Source: Roseibium sp. (lineage in GTDB: Bacteria > Pseudomonadota > Alphaproteobacteria > Rhizobiales > Stappiaceae). From it: DNA of 64,000 nucleotides. Below are positions 43,355-52,825 of this stretch, in pieces; the first letter of the stretch is position 1; the number at the start of each line of letters is the position of its first letter. Location: positions 1 to 64,000 of the forward strand of contig JAEPNV010000002.1 of NCBI GenBank assembly GCA_017643215.1. Reading direction: 5' to 3'. The notes beneath the pieces are model-generated. The model ran no database searches, was not told where the DNA came from, and saw only the letters and a list, made by a program, of their open reading frames with translations. Position numbers and translations under genes: made by a program.

Positions 43355-44844
43355 CGCAAAACGAAGGGTCCGGCCGCGTCCCGGCACTCATGATCCAGGG
43401 CACCGGGTCGAATGTCGGCAAGAGCCTGATTGTTGCCGGCCTGTGCCGCCTTCTGGCCGATCGGGGCGTGTCCGTCCGACCGTTCAAACCGCAAAACATG
43501 TCGAACAACGCGGCTGTGACGGCCGATGGCGGCGAAATCGGCCGGGCGCAGGCGCTTCAGGCGATGGGCTGCCGGGTGCCGCTGTCGGTTCATATGAACC
43601 CGGTTCTTTTAAAACCGGAAACCGACACTGGCGCGCAGATCATCGTCCAGGGAAAACGTTTCGGCACGATGCGGGCGCGCGAATATGGCAAGCAAAAGCA
43701 GCAGCTCCTTCCCAAGGTTCTGGAGAGCTTTTCCAAACTTGCGGCAGACGCGGACCTCATCCTGGTCGAAGGGGCGGGAAGTCCGGCTGAAATCAACCTG
43801 CGCGCCGGCGATATCGCCAATATGGGCTTTGCCGAGGCCGCTGATCTGCCGGTGGTCTTGTGCGCGGATATCGACCGCGGCGGTGTGATCGCCTCTGTCG
43901 TCGGCACGCACGCCGTGCTGGAGCCGGCCGAACGCGAGCGGATCAAGGGCTTTTTCATCAACCGGTTTCGCGGCGATCCCAGCCTGTTCGATAGCGGGAT
44001 GCGGGAGATCGTGAAACGGACTGGCTGGCAAGGGCTTGGTGTCGTGCCCTGGTTTCAGGCGGCGTCACAACTGCCGGCCGAGGATGCGCTCGACCTGACA
44101 AGCGGACCGTCGAAGGACGGCATCAAGATCGCCGTGCCGGTCACCTCACGGATCGCCAATTTCGATGATCTTGATCCGCTCCGCATGGAGCCGGGTGTCG
44201 CGCTGGACCTGATCATGCCGGGCCGGCCCTTGCCGGTTGATGCCGATCTCGTGCTTTTGCCGGGGTCGAAATCGACGATCGGCGATCTGGGCTTTTTCCG
44301 GGCCCAGGGCTGGGATATTGACCTTGCCGCCCATCACCGGCGCGGGGGCCACATCCTCGGTGTGTGCGGGGGATACCAGATGCTCGGCCGCACGATCTCC
44401 GACCCGGAAGGGATTGAAGGAACGCAGGGTAAAGTGGCCGGACTTGGATTCCTGGACGTTGATACGGTGCTCACACCGGAGAAGTCCCTGGTCGAAGCCG
44501 CTGGAATTCATCTGGCGAGCGATGCGCCGGTGTCCGGCTATGAAATCCATATCGGGCGGACGGACGGTCCTGATTGTGCCCGGCCCATGATGCGGCTGAC
44601 CGGATCGGGCGGCGCAGTCCGTGATGATGGCGCGGTCGCCGCCGACGGGCGGGTGAGCGGCACTTATCTGCATGGCCTTTTCACTGACGACGGCTTCCGC
44701 AACGCCTATTTGAAGAGTTTCGGCGCGGCTTCAGACCTTGCCTATGTCCAAACGATCGACCGGGTGCTGTATGATCTCGCCGCGCATTTGGCCTCCGCGC
44801 TCGATGTTGAAGATCTGCTCCGGATCGCGGAAACGCGGCGATAG
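43351..44844 (+). CDS. cobQ: Cobyric acid synthase
   Basis: A 497-residue amidotransferase: N-terminal ATP-binding [33 protein letters not shown], and a C-terminal class I glutaminase-type domain with the nucleophile in [10 protein letters not shown] and the catalytic His in GTYLHGLF. It amidates adenosylcobyrinic a,c-diamide at four carboxylates. It is the last gene of the rightward operon. Confidence 0.95.
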   Translation: MTQNEGSGRVPALMIQGTGSNVGKSLIVAGLCRLLADRGVSVRPFKPQNMSNNAAVTADGGEIGRAQALQAMGCRVPLSVHMNPVLLKPETDTGAQIIVQGKRFGTMRAREYGKQKQQLLPKVLESFSKLAADADLILVEGAGSPAEINLRAGDIANMGFAEAADLPVVLCADIDRGGVIASVVGTHAVLEPAERERIKGFFINRFRGDPSLFDSGMREIVKRTGWQGLGVVPWFQAASQLPAEDALDLTSGPSKDGIKIAVPVTSRIANFDDLDPLRMEPGVALDLIMPGRPLPVDADLVLLPGSKSTIGDLGFFRAQGWDIDLAAHHRRGGHILGVCGGYQMLGRTISDPEGIEGTQGKVAGLGFLDVDTVLTPEKSLVEAAGIHLASDAPVSGYEIHIGRTDGPDCARPMMRLTGSGGAVRDDGAVAADGRVSGTYLHGLFTDDGFRNAYLKSFGAASDLAYVQTIDRVLYDLAAHLASALDVEDLLRIAETRR

Positions 44845-44853
44845 GCGGATTGA

Positions 44854-45498
44854 TCAGCCAGCGCCAATCGGGCCAAGGTTCCGGCGCTCCCACACCAAGA
44901 GTTGATTGTTTGCCGGCATCGCATGGTCCTGAAAGATTTCAAGGCCTTCGGCGCGCGCCATCTCATCAACCCACTCGAAGTCTCGAATGCCACTGACCGG
45001 ATCCCGGGTTTTCAATTGGCCGTCAAAGGCTTCATTGCTGGGCGTCGTGAAGGTCCCGTCATATTTGAACGGACCATAGACCACGAGGCGTCCGCCGGGT
45101 TTCAGGATTTCACCCACGCGCACGAAAAACGCGGCGACATGCGCCTTGGAGATGATGTGCAGGGTGTTCGCGGTGTAGATGCCGTCGAACGCATTCGCCG
45201 AGTTCGGCTCTGGGAGCGGCCACGGGCCGTTCGTCACATCAAGGGAAAGCGGCTCTGCGACATTCGGCAGGTTCGCCTCCGACAGCCACAGGTCCATGTC
45301 CGCGATCGTGCGTGCCAGATCGCTCGGCTGCCATTGAAGATGCGGCAGCGAGGCGGCGAAATGAACCGCGTGCTGGCCCGTGCCGCTGCCGATTTCCAAG
45401 ACCCGGCGCATGGGTGCGAATACGGTGACCAGTCTCTCCAGTATGACGGCCTTGTTGCGGTCGGCGGCGGGATTGAAGGGGCGCATGTTCAAGCTCAT
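44854..45498 (-). CDS. DUF938 SAM-dependent methyltransferase-like protein
   Basis: A 214-residue protein with RPFNPAADRNKAVILERL at the start, the SAM motif VLEIGSGTGQHAVHFAASLPHLQWQPSD and NTLHIISKAHVAAFF, the DUF938 pattern. The function is not established. It follows cobD by 9 bases on the same strand and is convergent with cobQ. Confidence 0.85.
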   Translation of the reverse strand: MSLNMRPFNPAADRNKAVILERLVTVFAPMRRVLEIGSGTGQHAVHFAASLPHLQWQPSDLARTIADMDLWLSEANLPNVAEPLSLDVTNGPWPLPEPNSANAFDGIYTANTLHIISKAHVAAFFVRVGEILKPGGRLVVYGPFKYDGTFTTPSNEAFDGQLKTRDPVSGIRDFEWVDEMARAEGLEIFQDHAMPANNQLLVWERRNLGPIGAG

Positions 45499-45507
45499 GG
45501 GTTGGGG

Positions 45508-46479
45508 TCAAAGGGCAGCTGCGGCAGCCAGCGCACCGGCAACCATTGTCGCCCAGGCGCCGTTCAGGATCTTTAAAGACCGGCCGATGTCGCGGGCTGT
45601 GGCGTCGATCCGCCCGGCCGGGTTCATATAGGGATCGTCGACCACATAGCCCGCGTAAGTCCTGGGGCCGGCTAGGGCAAGGTCCAGAGCACCGGCCATC
45701 GCCGCCTCGGGCCAACCGGCGTTGGGGGACCGGTGCTTGGCAGCATCGTTCCAAATGGCGCGCAAACTCTTAAAAGCCGAGCCTCCGGCGAGGGGGGCGG
45801 CGATTGCGATCAAAAGGCCGGAAAGGCGCGCGGCGGGCAGATTGACAAGATCATCGAAACGGGCGGCGGCCCAGCCATAGTCCTGATAGGTTTCGTTCTT
45901 GTGCCCGATCATGCTGTCGGCCGTGTTGATGGCCTTGTAGGCGATCAACCCAGGTAGACCTAAGAGAGCAAACCAAAACGCCGGGGCAACCACGCCATCG
46001 GAAAAATTCTCCGCGCCCGATTCAATCGCCGCGCGCGATACACCGGCCTCATCGAGGCGGGCCGGATCGCGCCCGACGATCATGGAAACGGCCTTCCGTC
46101 CGGCAGATAGTCCGTCGGCCGTCAAGGCATCGCGGACCCTCGCCACATGCCGGTAAAGGCTGTTGTGGGCAATGAACACCGCCGCGACAGAAACGGTCAA
46201 AGCTTCGCCAAACGGCAGCCGGTCAAAACCAGTCTGAAGCGCCCATCCCAAGAAACCGGCACTGGCCACGAGGACAATCAGGGTCGCAATTCCGCCGGCC
46301 CGTCTTCGCGTCGGCGAGAAGGAGCTTCTGTTGAGCCTGCGATCCATCGCGCCGATCGCTTTGCCAAACAGCACCACCGGGTGAGGCAGGCGCTTCCAAA
46401 GCCAATCCGGATCGCCGACGGCCGCGTCAAGTATGAGGGCGGCAACAAGAAGCCAAAGCGCGTGATCGAAGAACACCAT
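45508..46479 (-). CDS. cobD: Adenosylcobinamide-phosphate synthase
   Basis: A 323-residue membrane protein (CobD/CbiB). It has DAAVGDPDWLWKRLPHPVVLFGKAIGAMDRRLN at the N-terminus, SGAENFSDGVVAPAFW, YKAINTADSMIGHKN and WAAARFDDLVNLPAARL. It attaches the aminopropanol arm to adenosylcobyric acid. It follows cobC by 9 bases. Confidence 0.94.
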   Translation of the reverse strand: MVFFDHALWLLVAALILDAAVGDPDWLWKRLPHPVVLFGKAIGAMDRRLNRSSFSPTRRRAGGIATLIVLVASAGFLGWALQTGFDRLPFGEALTVSVAAVFIAHNSLYRHVARVRDALTADGLSAGRKAVSMIVGRDPARLDEAGVSRAAIESGAENFSDGVVAPAFWFALLGLPGLIAYKAINTADSMIGHKNETYQDYGWAAARFDDLVNLPAARLSGLLIAIAAPLAGGSAFKSLRAIWNDAAKHRSPNAGWPEAAMAGALDLALAGPRTYAGYVVDDPYMNPAGRIDATARDIGRSLKILNGAWATMVAGALAAAAAL

Positions 46480-46488
46480 CTGGGAGGG

Positions 46489-47490
46489 TTAGATTTCTTT
46501 CATGGCCTCGGCAAGCGCGCCGGACAGGCGCGCCAGAGACTCCGGCGAACCGGGCAGTCCGATGCGGATCCAGGTCGGCGCGTAGTCGAAGATCCGCGTC
46601 CAGATCTGGCGCCGGGCAAGGGCATCATGCAAATCCGCCGCGTTCCTGGCAGCCGCGAGCGCGTAAAGCGGTGTGCCTCCAAACACGCCCAAACCATTTT
46701 CGGCAAGCACCAGGGTTAGATCCGCCATCTTGTCGCTGAGCTGACGCTGCATGGCCTCTTGCCAAGCCAAATCACTCAAGGCCGCGTGCCCGATCTCAAG
46801 CGCCGGGCCGGACACGGCCCAGCTTTCCAGACGGGCTGCGGCCCGGGTGCAGATCTCGGCCGGTGCCGCCAAGAAGCCGAGCCTCAAACCGGCCAGACCA
46901 AAAAACTTGCCGAACGATCGCAGCACAAGCACCGGCTCGTCGTGCAGATGCGGCAGAACGCTGGCGCCGGGCATGACATCGGCGAAGGCCTCGTCGATCA
47001 CAAGATAGCCGCCCCGGGACCCAAGGGTGCGTGCAACCTCCAGGAGGCTTGCGGCCTCCGTCAGGCGTCCGTCCGGATTGTTCGGATTCACGACCAAAAC
47101 GTTTTTGACCGTGGCCGGAAGCGTATAGATGCTGGCACCTTCGCTGAGCGGGAGGCCATCGCGGAGCCACACCTCCTTGTGGCTGCCATAGGTGGGCGCG
47201 ACAAGCGCGGTCTCTCCCGCCGGTAAAAGCGACGGTAACAACGAGATCAGCGCTTGCGTGCCGGGGGCCGCAACGAGACCGACGGGATCGGGCACCCGGT
47301 ACGCCTTGCGCGCGGCGGTCAACAAGCGGTCCAGGCTGGACCGGTCCGGGAGGCGCGTCCAACTCGATGCGGTGAGGTCCTCAGGAAGCGGATAGGGATA
47401 GGGATTGATGCCGGTCGACAGATCCAGCCAGTCTTCGGGGGCGCCGCCGAACCGTTCAATTGCAATCGACAGATCGCCGCCGTGCTGCAT
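46489..47490 (-). CDS. cobC: CobC, L-threonine-O-3-phosphate decarboxylase-like aminotransferase-fold enzyme
   Basis: A 333-residue fold-type I PLP enzyme with DLSTGINPYPYP, AAPGTQALISLLPSL, VVNPNNPDGR and the PLP lysine in VLRSFGKFFGLAGLRLGF. In the aerobic pathway CobC provides the (R)-1-amino-2-propanol phosphate arm used by CobD, its downstream neighbour. No riboswitch was found upstream, only a dyad at 47582-47629. Confidence 0.9.
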   Translation of the reverse strand: MQHGGDLSIAIERFGGAPEDWLDLSTGINPYPYPLPEDLTASSWTRLPDRSSLDRLLTAARKAYRVPDPVGLVAAPGTQALISLLPSLLPAGETALVAPTYGSHKEVWLRDGLPLSEGASIYTLPATVKNVLVVNPNNPDGRLTEAASLLEVARTLGSRGGYLVIDEAFADVMPGASVLPHLHDEPVLVLRSFGKFFGLAGLRLGFLAAPAEICTRAAARLESWAVSGPALEIGHAALSDLAWQEAMQRQLSDKMADLTLVLAENGLGVFGGTPLYALAAARNAADLHDALARRQIWTRIFDYAPTWIRIGLPGSPESLARLSGALAEAMKEI

Positions 47491-47581
47491 GTCTCAGTTC
47501 CTTCCAGCCGTGTTGGGCCCCTGGGGCGCGGTTCATACAGGCAGCTCTAGCGGAATTGCAGGGGAAAAGTACAGGCGGCGT

Positions 47582-47629
47582 GCGGCACCGGTTGACTCGT
47601 CTGCGACGACCAGAATCCGGTGGTGCCGC
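47582..47629. promoter_or_regulatory. Dyad symmetry upstream of cobC
   Basis: GCGGCACCGG at 47582-47591 faces CCGGTGGTGCCGC at 47617-47629, giving 8-10 paired bases with a 25-base loop, about 90 bases before cobC. It could be a leader hairpin or an operator; it does not match a cobalamin riboswitch. Confidence 0.35.
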
Positions 47630-47731
47630 AAAACCGGGTATTGGGCTGCCCGAACCAAACTTGACTTTGCGGCATATCAGCGCGAAAAAGAACAAAATAA
47701 GAACATTGACTGTGCTGGAGGCATTTTGCCG

Positions 47732-47995
47732 ATGACATCGATCCGCCGCAGCCGGACGCCGCTCGACTTCGACAAAAACCGGCTTTTGTCCCAGTTGGGG
47801 CAAGCCCGGCAGACGCTGGTTCTGGCCCGGCGGGTGATGAAGCCAAAATCGGGCCTTGCCCGGGCGGCTGACGGGGTGATCGCGGAAATCGACGAGTTCG
47901 CCTTGGTCCTGACAGGCGACCGGGCCTATTTTCACGCCACGCCTCATGCCGTCCTGAGCGCGCCGGCAAAAAATGGCGGACCGGACACGGACTAG
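47732..47995 (+). CDS. Small hypothetical protein
   Basis: An 87-residue protein (MTSIRRSRTPLDFDKNRLLSQLGQARQTLVLARR...) with basic N-terminus and amphipathic helices, no family recognised. GGAG lies 11 bases before the ATG. It is divergent from cobC and convergent with the carboxylate-amine ligase gene. Confidence 0.45.
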   Translation: MTSIRRSRTPLDFDKNRLLSQLGQARQTLVLARRVMKPKSGLARAADGVIAEIDEFALVLTGDRAYFHATPHAVLSAPAKNGGPDTD

Positions 47996-48117
47996 AGACA
48001 TGGGCCACAAGGCAAGCGGGGCGGTCCGGTCTGTTTGGAAAGGTGAAGCGCCACTCCCGACGAGATCAGCGATGTCCCGGCAAACAGCGGCCTGGTTCGG
48101 TCTGCCGTTCACCAGCC

Positions 48118-49293
48118 TTATGTGCCGCCCGCGCTGGCCGCCGGCTGTCGTACCGCCGGATGAATGCCGCCCGTCCGGGTTTCCTCGATCAAATGGTCCA
48201 CGACCTGGTCCAGTTTGCCACGGTCCAAGGGCGTGTCTTCCGCCACCTCGCCGGCCAGCGCCAATTGGCGGTCGGCCGATGTGCCGTTCTGGGCGATCTC
48301 CCGGACACGCATCAACTCGGCTTCGCAGCCGAAGAACTGGGCGTCCGGAAGCACGAGTTCGATCAATTCATCAATCAGATCGCGAAACGCCACCTTCTCG
48401 TTGCGGCCGAAATCAACCAGTTGGGCCCCGACGCCGTGGCGCTGGGCCTGCCACCGGTTTTCCGCGATGAGGAACCTGGAATAGGTGCGCCATTTCTGGT
48501 TGGCCCGCCGTAACCGGTAAAGCATGCGGCAAAGGCAGCGGAACAAGACCGCGATCGCCACGGTGTCCTCCACACGCGGGCAGACATCGGTGATGCGCAT
48601 TTCAAGCGTCGGAAACCGGTCCGATGGACGCAGATCCCACCAGATCTTCGTGGCATCTTCGATCACGCCAGCCTTGACCAGCACGTCCACCGTTCGCCGA
48701 TAGGCGTTGTGGCTTTCGAAAACCTCGGGCAGGCCGGTTCTCGGAAGTTCGTTGAACACCGACAACCGGTAGGACTTCAAGCCTGTTTTGCGGCCGCGCC
48801 AGAACGGCGATGACGTGCTCAGAGCCAGAAGGTGGGGCAGAAAATACGCAAGCTGATTGAAGAGGTCGTTCTTCAAGCTCTCGTCTTCGATCCCGACATG
48901 GACATGCATGCCGCAAATCAAGAGGCGCTTGGCCACGACCTGCATGCTTTCAGCCAGTTCGTTGTAGCGGGCCTTGTCGGTGTGCGGCTGTTCGGTCCAG
49001 TCGGCAAAGGGATGCGTAGAGGCGGCGATCGGTGCAAGGCCATGTTTTCCTGCTTCTCTGGCGATCGTCTGGCGGAAGAGTGTGAGTTCGTCCCGGACCT
49101 CGGCGGCGGACTGGCAGACCGGCGTGCCGACCTCGATCTGGCATCTGAGGAACTCCGGGCTGACACAGCCCTCAAGAGCGGATTCGCACGCGGAAAACAG
49201 GCTCGCCGGCGGATTGCTGGCAAGGGCCCGGGTGGTCCGGTCGACCAGCAGATACTCTTCCTCGACCCCGATGCTGAAACTTGGCTCTTTCAT
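48118..49293 (-). CDS. YbdK-type carboxylate-amine ligase (GCS2 family)
   Basis: A 391-residue glutamate-cysteine ligase 2 family protein: FSIGVEEEYLLVDRTTRAL at the start, CQIEVGTPVCQSAAEVRDEL, CGMHVHVGIED, SSPFWRGRKTGLKSYR and FPTLEMRITDVCPRVEDTVAIAVLFR. YbdK has weak glutamate-cysteine ligase activity; the true substrate is unknown. The start MKEPSFSIGVEEEY is chosen because the family begins here. Confidence 0.88.
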   Translation of the reverse strand: MKEPSFSIGVEEEYLLVDRTTRALASNPPASLFSACESALEGCVSPEFLRCQIEVGTPVCQSAAEVRDELTLFRQTIAREAGKHGLAPIAASTHPFADWTEQPHTDKARYNELAESMQVVAKRLLICGMHVHVGIEDESLKNDLFNQLAYFLPHLLALSTSSPFWRGRKTGLKSYRLSVFNELPRTGLPEVFESHNAYRRTVDVLVKAGVIEDATKIWWDLRPSDRFPTLEMRITDVCPRVEDTVAIAVLFRCLCRMLYRLRRANQKWRTYSRFLIAENRWQAQRHGVGAQLVDFGRNEKVAFRDLIDELIELVLPDAQFFGCEAELMRVREIAQNGTSADRQLALAGEVAEDTPLDRGKLDQVVDHLIEETRTGGIHPAVRQPAASAGGT

Positions 49294-49388
49294 GGTGCCA
49301 GCATCGTCAACCCGGCCCGGCCGCGTCAAGAAAAAGCTTTGGCATCCGCGCCTGCGCCACGACAGTGATGGGATAGCAAAACAGGAAC

Positions 49389-49462
49389 TGGAGGCCTCTG
49401 CCGGAATCGAACCGGCGTACACGGATTTGCAATCCGCTGCGTAGCCACTCCGCCAAGAGGCC
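49389..49462 (-). tRNA. tRNA-Cys (anticodon GCA)
   Basis: A 74-base minus-strand cloverleaf with acceptor GGCCTCT pairing with AGAGGCC, anticodon loop TTGCAAA containing GCA, T-arm CCGGTTCGATTCCGG and encoded CCA. Its 5' side faces the left end of the prophage. Confidence 0.95.
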
Positions 49463-49564
49463 GTCAGAGTGAGACTTTTCGCCTTATCAACAACTTACTG
49501 ATTCAGGTCAAGCCCTGTTTTTTCAGCATTTTGCATAACATTGGATTTGTTAGGCAAATTCTGT

Positions 49565-50146
49565 TCATCTGGTGTTCTTGTCGATAGATCCATGGCGGGC
49601 CGTGAAGCCCCTCGCATCCCCGATTAAGCCGTTCCGATAGAGATAAACCACTCGCGCTAGGAACGCCTGATCAGCTGCGTCGAAATTGCCCAAGAATATT
49701 TCGCGACCATCAATCTTCACGCGAGCGCGATATTTTCCAGATCTCCTATGAAAAGAAACGCCGGTGTAACCAGAAGTGTTATCCTTGCGGCGAACACAAT
49801 TTCTTTGATTGACCAAGTTGGGAACGTCTCGCAAGTTTGAAATGCGGTTATCCGTTCTATCGCCGTTGAGATGGTCAATTTGACCCTTCGGCCATTCTCC
49901 ATAGTGAATTACCCAAGCAATCCGGTGAGCCTTGAATTTCTGGTTTCGAATTGTGCCGTGCAGATAGCCATCACCATCAATAGCCGTAAACGCCTCGGTC
50001 CCGGCATGGCGGCGGTTCCACTCCTGCCATCGTCCGGTCGTGGCAAAATAGCCGTCATTTCGCTCTTTCCAGAAAAGCTTCCCGCTTTCCGGTTCATAGC
50101 GGATTAGATCCGCCACCATGTATGGGTTGACCTTAAGTCTTCGCAT
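49565..50146 (-). CDS. HNH endonuclease with AP2-like DNA-binding domain
   Basis: A 193-residue phage-type enzyme. The HNH core is KAHRIAWVIHYGEWPKGQIDHLNGDRTDNRISNLRDVPNLVNQRN (His, Asp-His, Asn ligands). It is followed by SGYTGVSFHRRSGKYRARVKIDGREIFLGNFDAADQAFLAR, the AP2-like fold of homing endonucleases. It lies at the extreme left of the prophage and may be a selfish homing gene. Ribosome site TAAAGG directly precedes the ATG. Confidence 0.88.
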   Translation of the reverse strand: MRRLKVNPYMVADLIRYEPESGKLFWKERNDGYFATTGRWQEWNRRHAGTEAFTAIDGDGYLHGTIRNQKFKAHRIAWVIHYGEWPKGQIDHLNGDRTDNRISNLRDVPNLVNQRNCVRRKDNTSGYTGVSFHRRSGKYRARVKIDGREIFLGNFDAADQAFLARVVYLYRNGLIGDARGFTARHGSIDKNTR

Positions 50147-50291
50147 CCTTTACGCGCCTTGCCAATTCGCGCTGATCGGCGCCCCTAGCATAGTGCCCGC
50201 CCATGCGGGCCGTATCACATCTTTGATTTCATTGACCGAATTGCCACTTTACCCTAAATCCCCGGCCGGGCTTTTTTAGCTCAAATAAAAA

Positions 50292-50311
50292 GCCGGTTGC
50301 CACTACCCGGC
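50292..50311 (-). terminator. Possible terminator of the integrase-side leftward unit
   Basis: On the minus strand GCCGG, a 10-base loop and CCGGC are followed by TTTTTATTT. The stem is only 5 bp, so this is a modest candidate, placed between the small gene at 50425 and the HNH gene. Confidence 0.4.
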
Positions 50312-50424
50312 GCCGCTCTATCGGGGCGGCGGCTTAGAGAGAATGCCGGGGATGCATATGTCTCACTGCCTGCATCGCATCCCCAATGCCGCAGCGGCGT
50401 CCCGGTTTCTCAAGCCGGGCAGAC

Positions 50425-50676
50425 CTATGTTTCGCGCTCAATTTCCAAATCTTTTGGCGCTCCAAATTGGACCACGCACCAATCCACAAACCGTTGCACT
50501 TCGGCCAAATCGTGACCGGTTGCCTCGTCAATCATTCGATCAATTCCGCTGGTAGCCAATTTGATTGACCCGCACTCTGCCTCAAACTGTTTCATTAAAT
50601 GCGAGGCGGCAAAGGATACAAACCCAAGAAATGCGCCTTCCATGTAGTGCCCCTTCCACGGGTGCTGAATGGTCAT
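50425..50676 (-). CDS. Small prophage protein
   Basis: An 83-residue hypothetical protein (MTIQHPWKGHYMEGAFLGFVSFAASHLMKQFE...) with a GAGGAACG ribosome site. It begins 10 bases after the integrase stop, so both are probably co-transcribed. The C-terminal part is helical and acidic. No family recognised. Confidence 0.55.
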   Translation of the reverse strand: MTIQHPWKGHYMEGAFLGFVSFAASHLMKQFEAECGSIKLATSGIDRMIDEATGHDLAEVQRFVDWCVVQFGAPKDLEIERET

Positions 50677-50686
50677 TTCACGTTCC

Positions 50687-51763
50687 TCACTTCCATTCCA
50701 TCCGTCTCAATTTCACGTCCCTGGACAGCCGCCCAAGATCCGCACCGCGTGAATAGTGCTTGCCCATCCTCGACGTCCGGTCCCCGATCATGTCTGCAAT
50801 CTCGGTCGGGCTGTGGCCCCTCTCGCGCAGCTCACTGGCGAATGTGACCCTCAGACCGTGCAAGGTCAGGTCCTTCCCCGTCGGTATTAACTTGTCAAAG
50901 ATCGGACTTTGCTTGAAGTCCTGCCAAGCTTTCCGCATGGCGTTTTCAGACGGGTAAGGCCGTCCTTTTGAGTTCTTGCAAATGGTCAGCGTCGTTTTTG
51001 TTTCTTGCGCCAAAGCGGTTTCTAGTTCTTGCCAGATATCGACATAAACTAACATGTCGTTCTTCTGCGCAGTATACTCTATACGCTGGCCTAAGTCACT
51101 GTTTTCTGTTATATTATCCCATCTTAATGAGGCGATATCTTGCCCGCGCAGGCCTGCCCATCTTGCCAAGGCAAGCACCGGGCGAAGGTGCGCCGGGGCG
51201 ATCTGCCAGACCTTTGACCACTCGTCATCTGTCCATCGGCGGTTCGCGGTCTTTGAATTCTTATGCAGTCTCCGGATCTTGAGAACCGGATTCACCGTGA
51301 GGTTCGCATACCCGTATTCAACCCCAACGGAAAAGGCGGCCGATAAAAACGCCAGTGCATCGTTGGAAAACTTCGGGTAGCGATCTTCTGCGGCCTTGTC
51401 CCTTGTCTTGGCCATATCGGCCGGTGTGATTGTCACAAGCGGCGTGTTCAGTTGCCGGTGGCCGTCAAGCCAATCGATCACCTTTTGATAATCCGCCCTG
51501 GTGCGCGGTGCGAGGCGCTTCCATCGGTCTTTCGTCTTGTAGAAATCGAAAAGCCCGCCAAGCGTGCCGTATCCCTTGACCTTTGGCTTGTCGGCGATGT
51601 CTCCATAGAGCTTCAAGAAAGCCGGTGTGCCGATGTGCTTATCCAGATCCGCGCGCGAGCCTTCGAATGACTTCACCAGCGGCTTGCCATTGGGACGGTA
51701 GTAGACAAACCACTTGCCGCGGCGCTGGTATATGGACAAGCCCTTAAGCCGCACTTTCGTCAC
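50687..51763 (-). CDS. int: Tyrosine-type phage integrase
   Basis: A 358-residue recombinase. An N-terminal arm-binding/SAM-like region runs to about residue 170 (APRTRADYQKVIDWLDGHRQLNTPLVTITPADMAK). The catalytic domain has RWAGLRGQDIASLRW (Arg I), HGLRVTFASELRERGHSPTEIADMIGD (His-x-x-Arg) and the nucleophile in GKHYSRGAD. The predicted start is GTG at 51763 following a GTGGG site, overlapping the excisionase-like gene by 20 bases. It integrates and excises the element. Confidence 0.9.
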   Translation of the reverse strand: MTKVRLKGLSIYQRRGKWFVYYRPNGKPLVKSFEGSRADLDKHIGTPAFLKLYGDIADKPKVKGYGTLGGLFDFYKTKDRWKRLAPRTRADYQKVIDWLDGHRQLNTPLVTITPADMAKTRDKAAEDRYPKFSNDALAFLSAAFSVGVEYGYANLTVNPVLKIRRLHKNSKTANRRWTDDEWSKVWQIAPAHLRPVLALARWAGLRGQDIASLRWDNITENSDLGQRIEYTAQKNDMLVYVDIWQELETALAQETKTTLTICKNSKGRPYPSENAMRKAWQDFKQSPIFDKLIPTGKDLTLHGLRVTFASELRERGHSPTEIADMIGDRTSRMGKHYSRGADLGRLSRDVKLRRMEWK

Positions 51764-51983
51764 CCCACATTCCCCCGGTCTCTTGCTCCTGCTGACCGGG
51801 ATATTTGACCGCCTGTGCCCAAGCCTCAAGATCAGAGACGAGATAGAGCTTCATTCCGACCTTGGGGGTAACTGCGGGCATAAGTCGGTGGTCTTCCGAT
51901 CCTTCCTTCAAGAAGGACTTCACCGACATGCCAAGCATGGCAGCGGCGTCCTTCTGATTGACGAGGATCGGGCGCGCGTTCAT
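51744..51983 (-). CDS. Excisionase-like small helix-turn-helix protein
   Basis: A 79-residue protein with VNQKDAAAMLGMSVKSFLKE...MKLYLVSDLEAWAQAV, the winged-helix/AlpA-type pattern of phage excisionases and MerR-like DNA-binding domains. It is placed immediately before the integrase with overlapping ends, the usual xis-int arrangement. It would bend attachment-site DNA and favour excision. Confidence 0.75.
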   Translation of the reverse strand: MNARPILVNQKDAAAMLGMSVKSFLKEGSEDHRLMPAVTPKVGMKLYLVSDLEAWAQAVKYPGQQEQETGGMWGDESAA

Positions 51984-51998
51984 GTGTCCGGCCCGTTC

Positions 51999-52325
51999 TT
52001 ACGCGGTTTGGTCTTCACACTCGTCGGCCCCCTCATTTGGATAGTGGACGTCCATCAGAACGTCACACCCGACGACGCCGGTGAGAGCGGTTTCCGCGGC
52101 TTCAATGTCAATCGTGAGTTCTTGCTCCACCTCACGTTCAACACGAATATTGGCAACGAGCTGGGGTTGATTGAAGACGGCCTTTGGCAACTCGACGGAA
52201 CACTTCATTGCCCGCTCTGCAATGGACAATCCTGGTGCATTTCGCGTGAGCCTTGGCGTACGTCCGGAGTGATCGAACGTCAGCCAAAAATCATACTCGA
52301 TTGTATCTTTGGGCATTTTTGGCAT
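51999..52325 (-). CDS. Prophage hypothetical protein
   Basis: A 108-residue protein of unknown function (MPKMPKDTIEYDFWLTFDHSGRTPRLTRN...), acidic C-terminus, AGGGA just before the ATG. It lies in the leftward early operon, 15 bases before the excisionase-like gene. Confidence 0.6.
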   Translation of the reverse strand: MPKMPKDTIEYDFWLTFDHSGRTPRLTRNAPGLSIAERAMKCSVELPKAVFNQPQLVANIRVEREVEQELTIDIEAAETALTGVVGCDVLMDVHYPNEGADECEDQTA

Positions 52326-52328
52326 TCC

Positions 52329-52556
52329 CTATTTCACATTTGCTGACTGGATCAGCCACGCAATCTTGTCGGTCGGTGGATGCTGTTCACCCCACCCGAC
52401 AAGCTCGACATTCACGGCGCGCCGCCTGTTGGATCGGTGAGCCCATTCTGCCCACTGATGCTCTGCTGTGCGGGCTGCATCGGCTTCGTCGTGCGCCACG
52501 ACAAAGAACGGCCTTGCCGTGATTTCGGACATCGTGACCTTGTAGAGATTTGGCAT
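52329..52556 (-). CDS. Prophage hypothetical protein
   Basis: A 75-residue protein starting MPNLYKVTMSEITARPFFVVAHDEADAARTAE, a pattern seen in phage proteins with a ferredoxin-like small fold. The internal ATG at 52556 is preferred over 52607 because GGATAGG precedes it and the extension overlaps its neighbour. Function unknown. Confidence 0.55.
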   Translation of the reverse strand: MPNLYKVTMSEITARPFFVVAHDEADAARTAEHQWAEWAHRSNRRRAVNVELVGWGEQHPPTDKIAWLIQSANVK

Positions 52557-52575
52557 CCTATCCGGGCCTCTCTTG

Positions 52576-52812
52576 TCACAGAACGTCGAGGTCAGGGAGC
52601 GGGTCATTCTGCTGTGGCAGATTTGCCCACCATTCCGGCTCCCAATTTAGTTCTCGAGAAAACGCGGGTTCACACATTCCGCTGAACCACTTGCCGTCCG
52701 TCTTCTTCATGGCGATACCGCCCGCGATAAGGACTGGTACGCCGTTAGGTGCAATCTCGGGAGGCATTTGTCGAAGCTCGATCACACGGTCAACTTTCCG
52801 ACTGTTCCTCAT
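52576..52812 (-). CDS. Prophage hypothetical protein
   Basis: A 78-residue protein (MRNSRKVDRVIELRQMPPEIAPNGVPVLIAGGIAMKKTDGKWFSGM...), rich in Trp and Pro near the C-terminus. No family recognised. It is part of the tightly packed leftward operon. Confidence 0.5.
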   Translation of the reverse strand: MRNSRKVDRVIELRQMPPEIAPNGVPVLIAGGIAMKKTDGKWFSGMCEPAFSRELNWEPEWWANLPQQNDPLPDLDVL

Positions 52813-52825
52813 ATCGAAATCTTTC

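Noticed and set aside
47491..47731. A second cobalamin riboswitch upstream of cobC
   Set aside because: None of the conserved boxes (GCCACTG, B12 box) is present; only a simple dyad was found.
50250..50280. CCCGGCCGGG followed by T6 on the plus strand as a terminator
   Set aside because: The dyad leaves no workable loop and no plus-strand gene precedes it.
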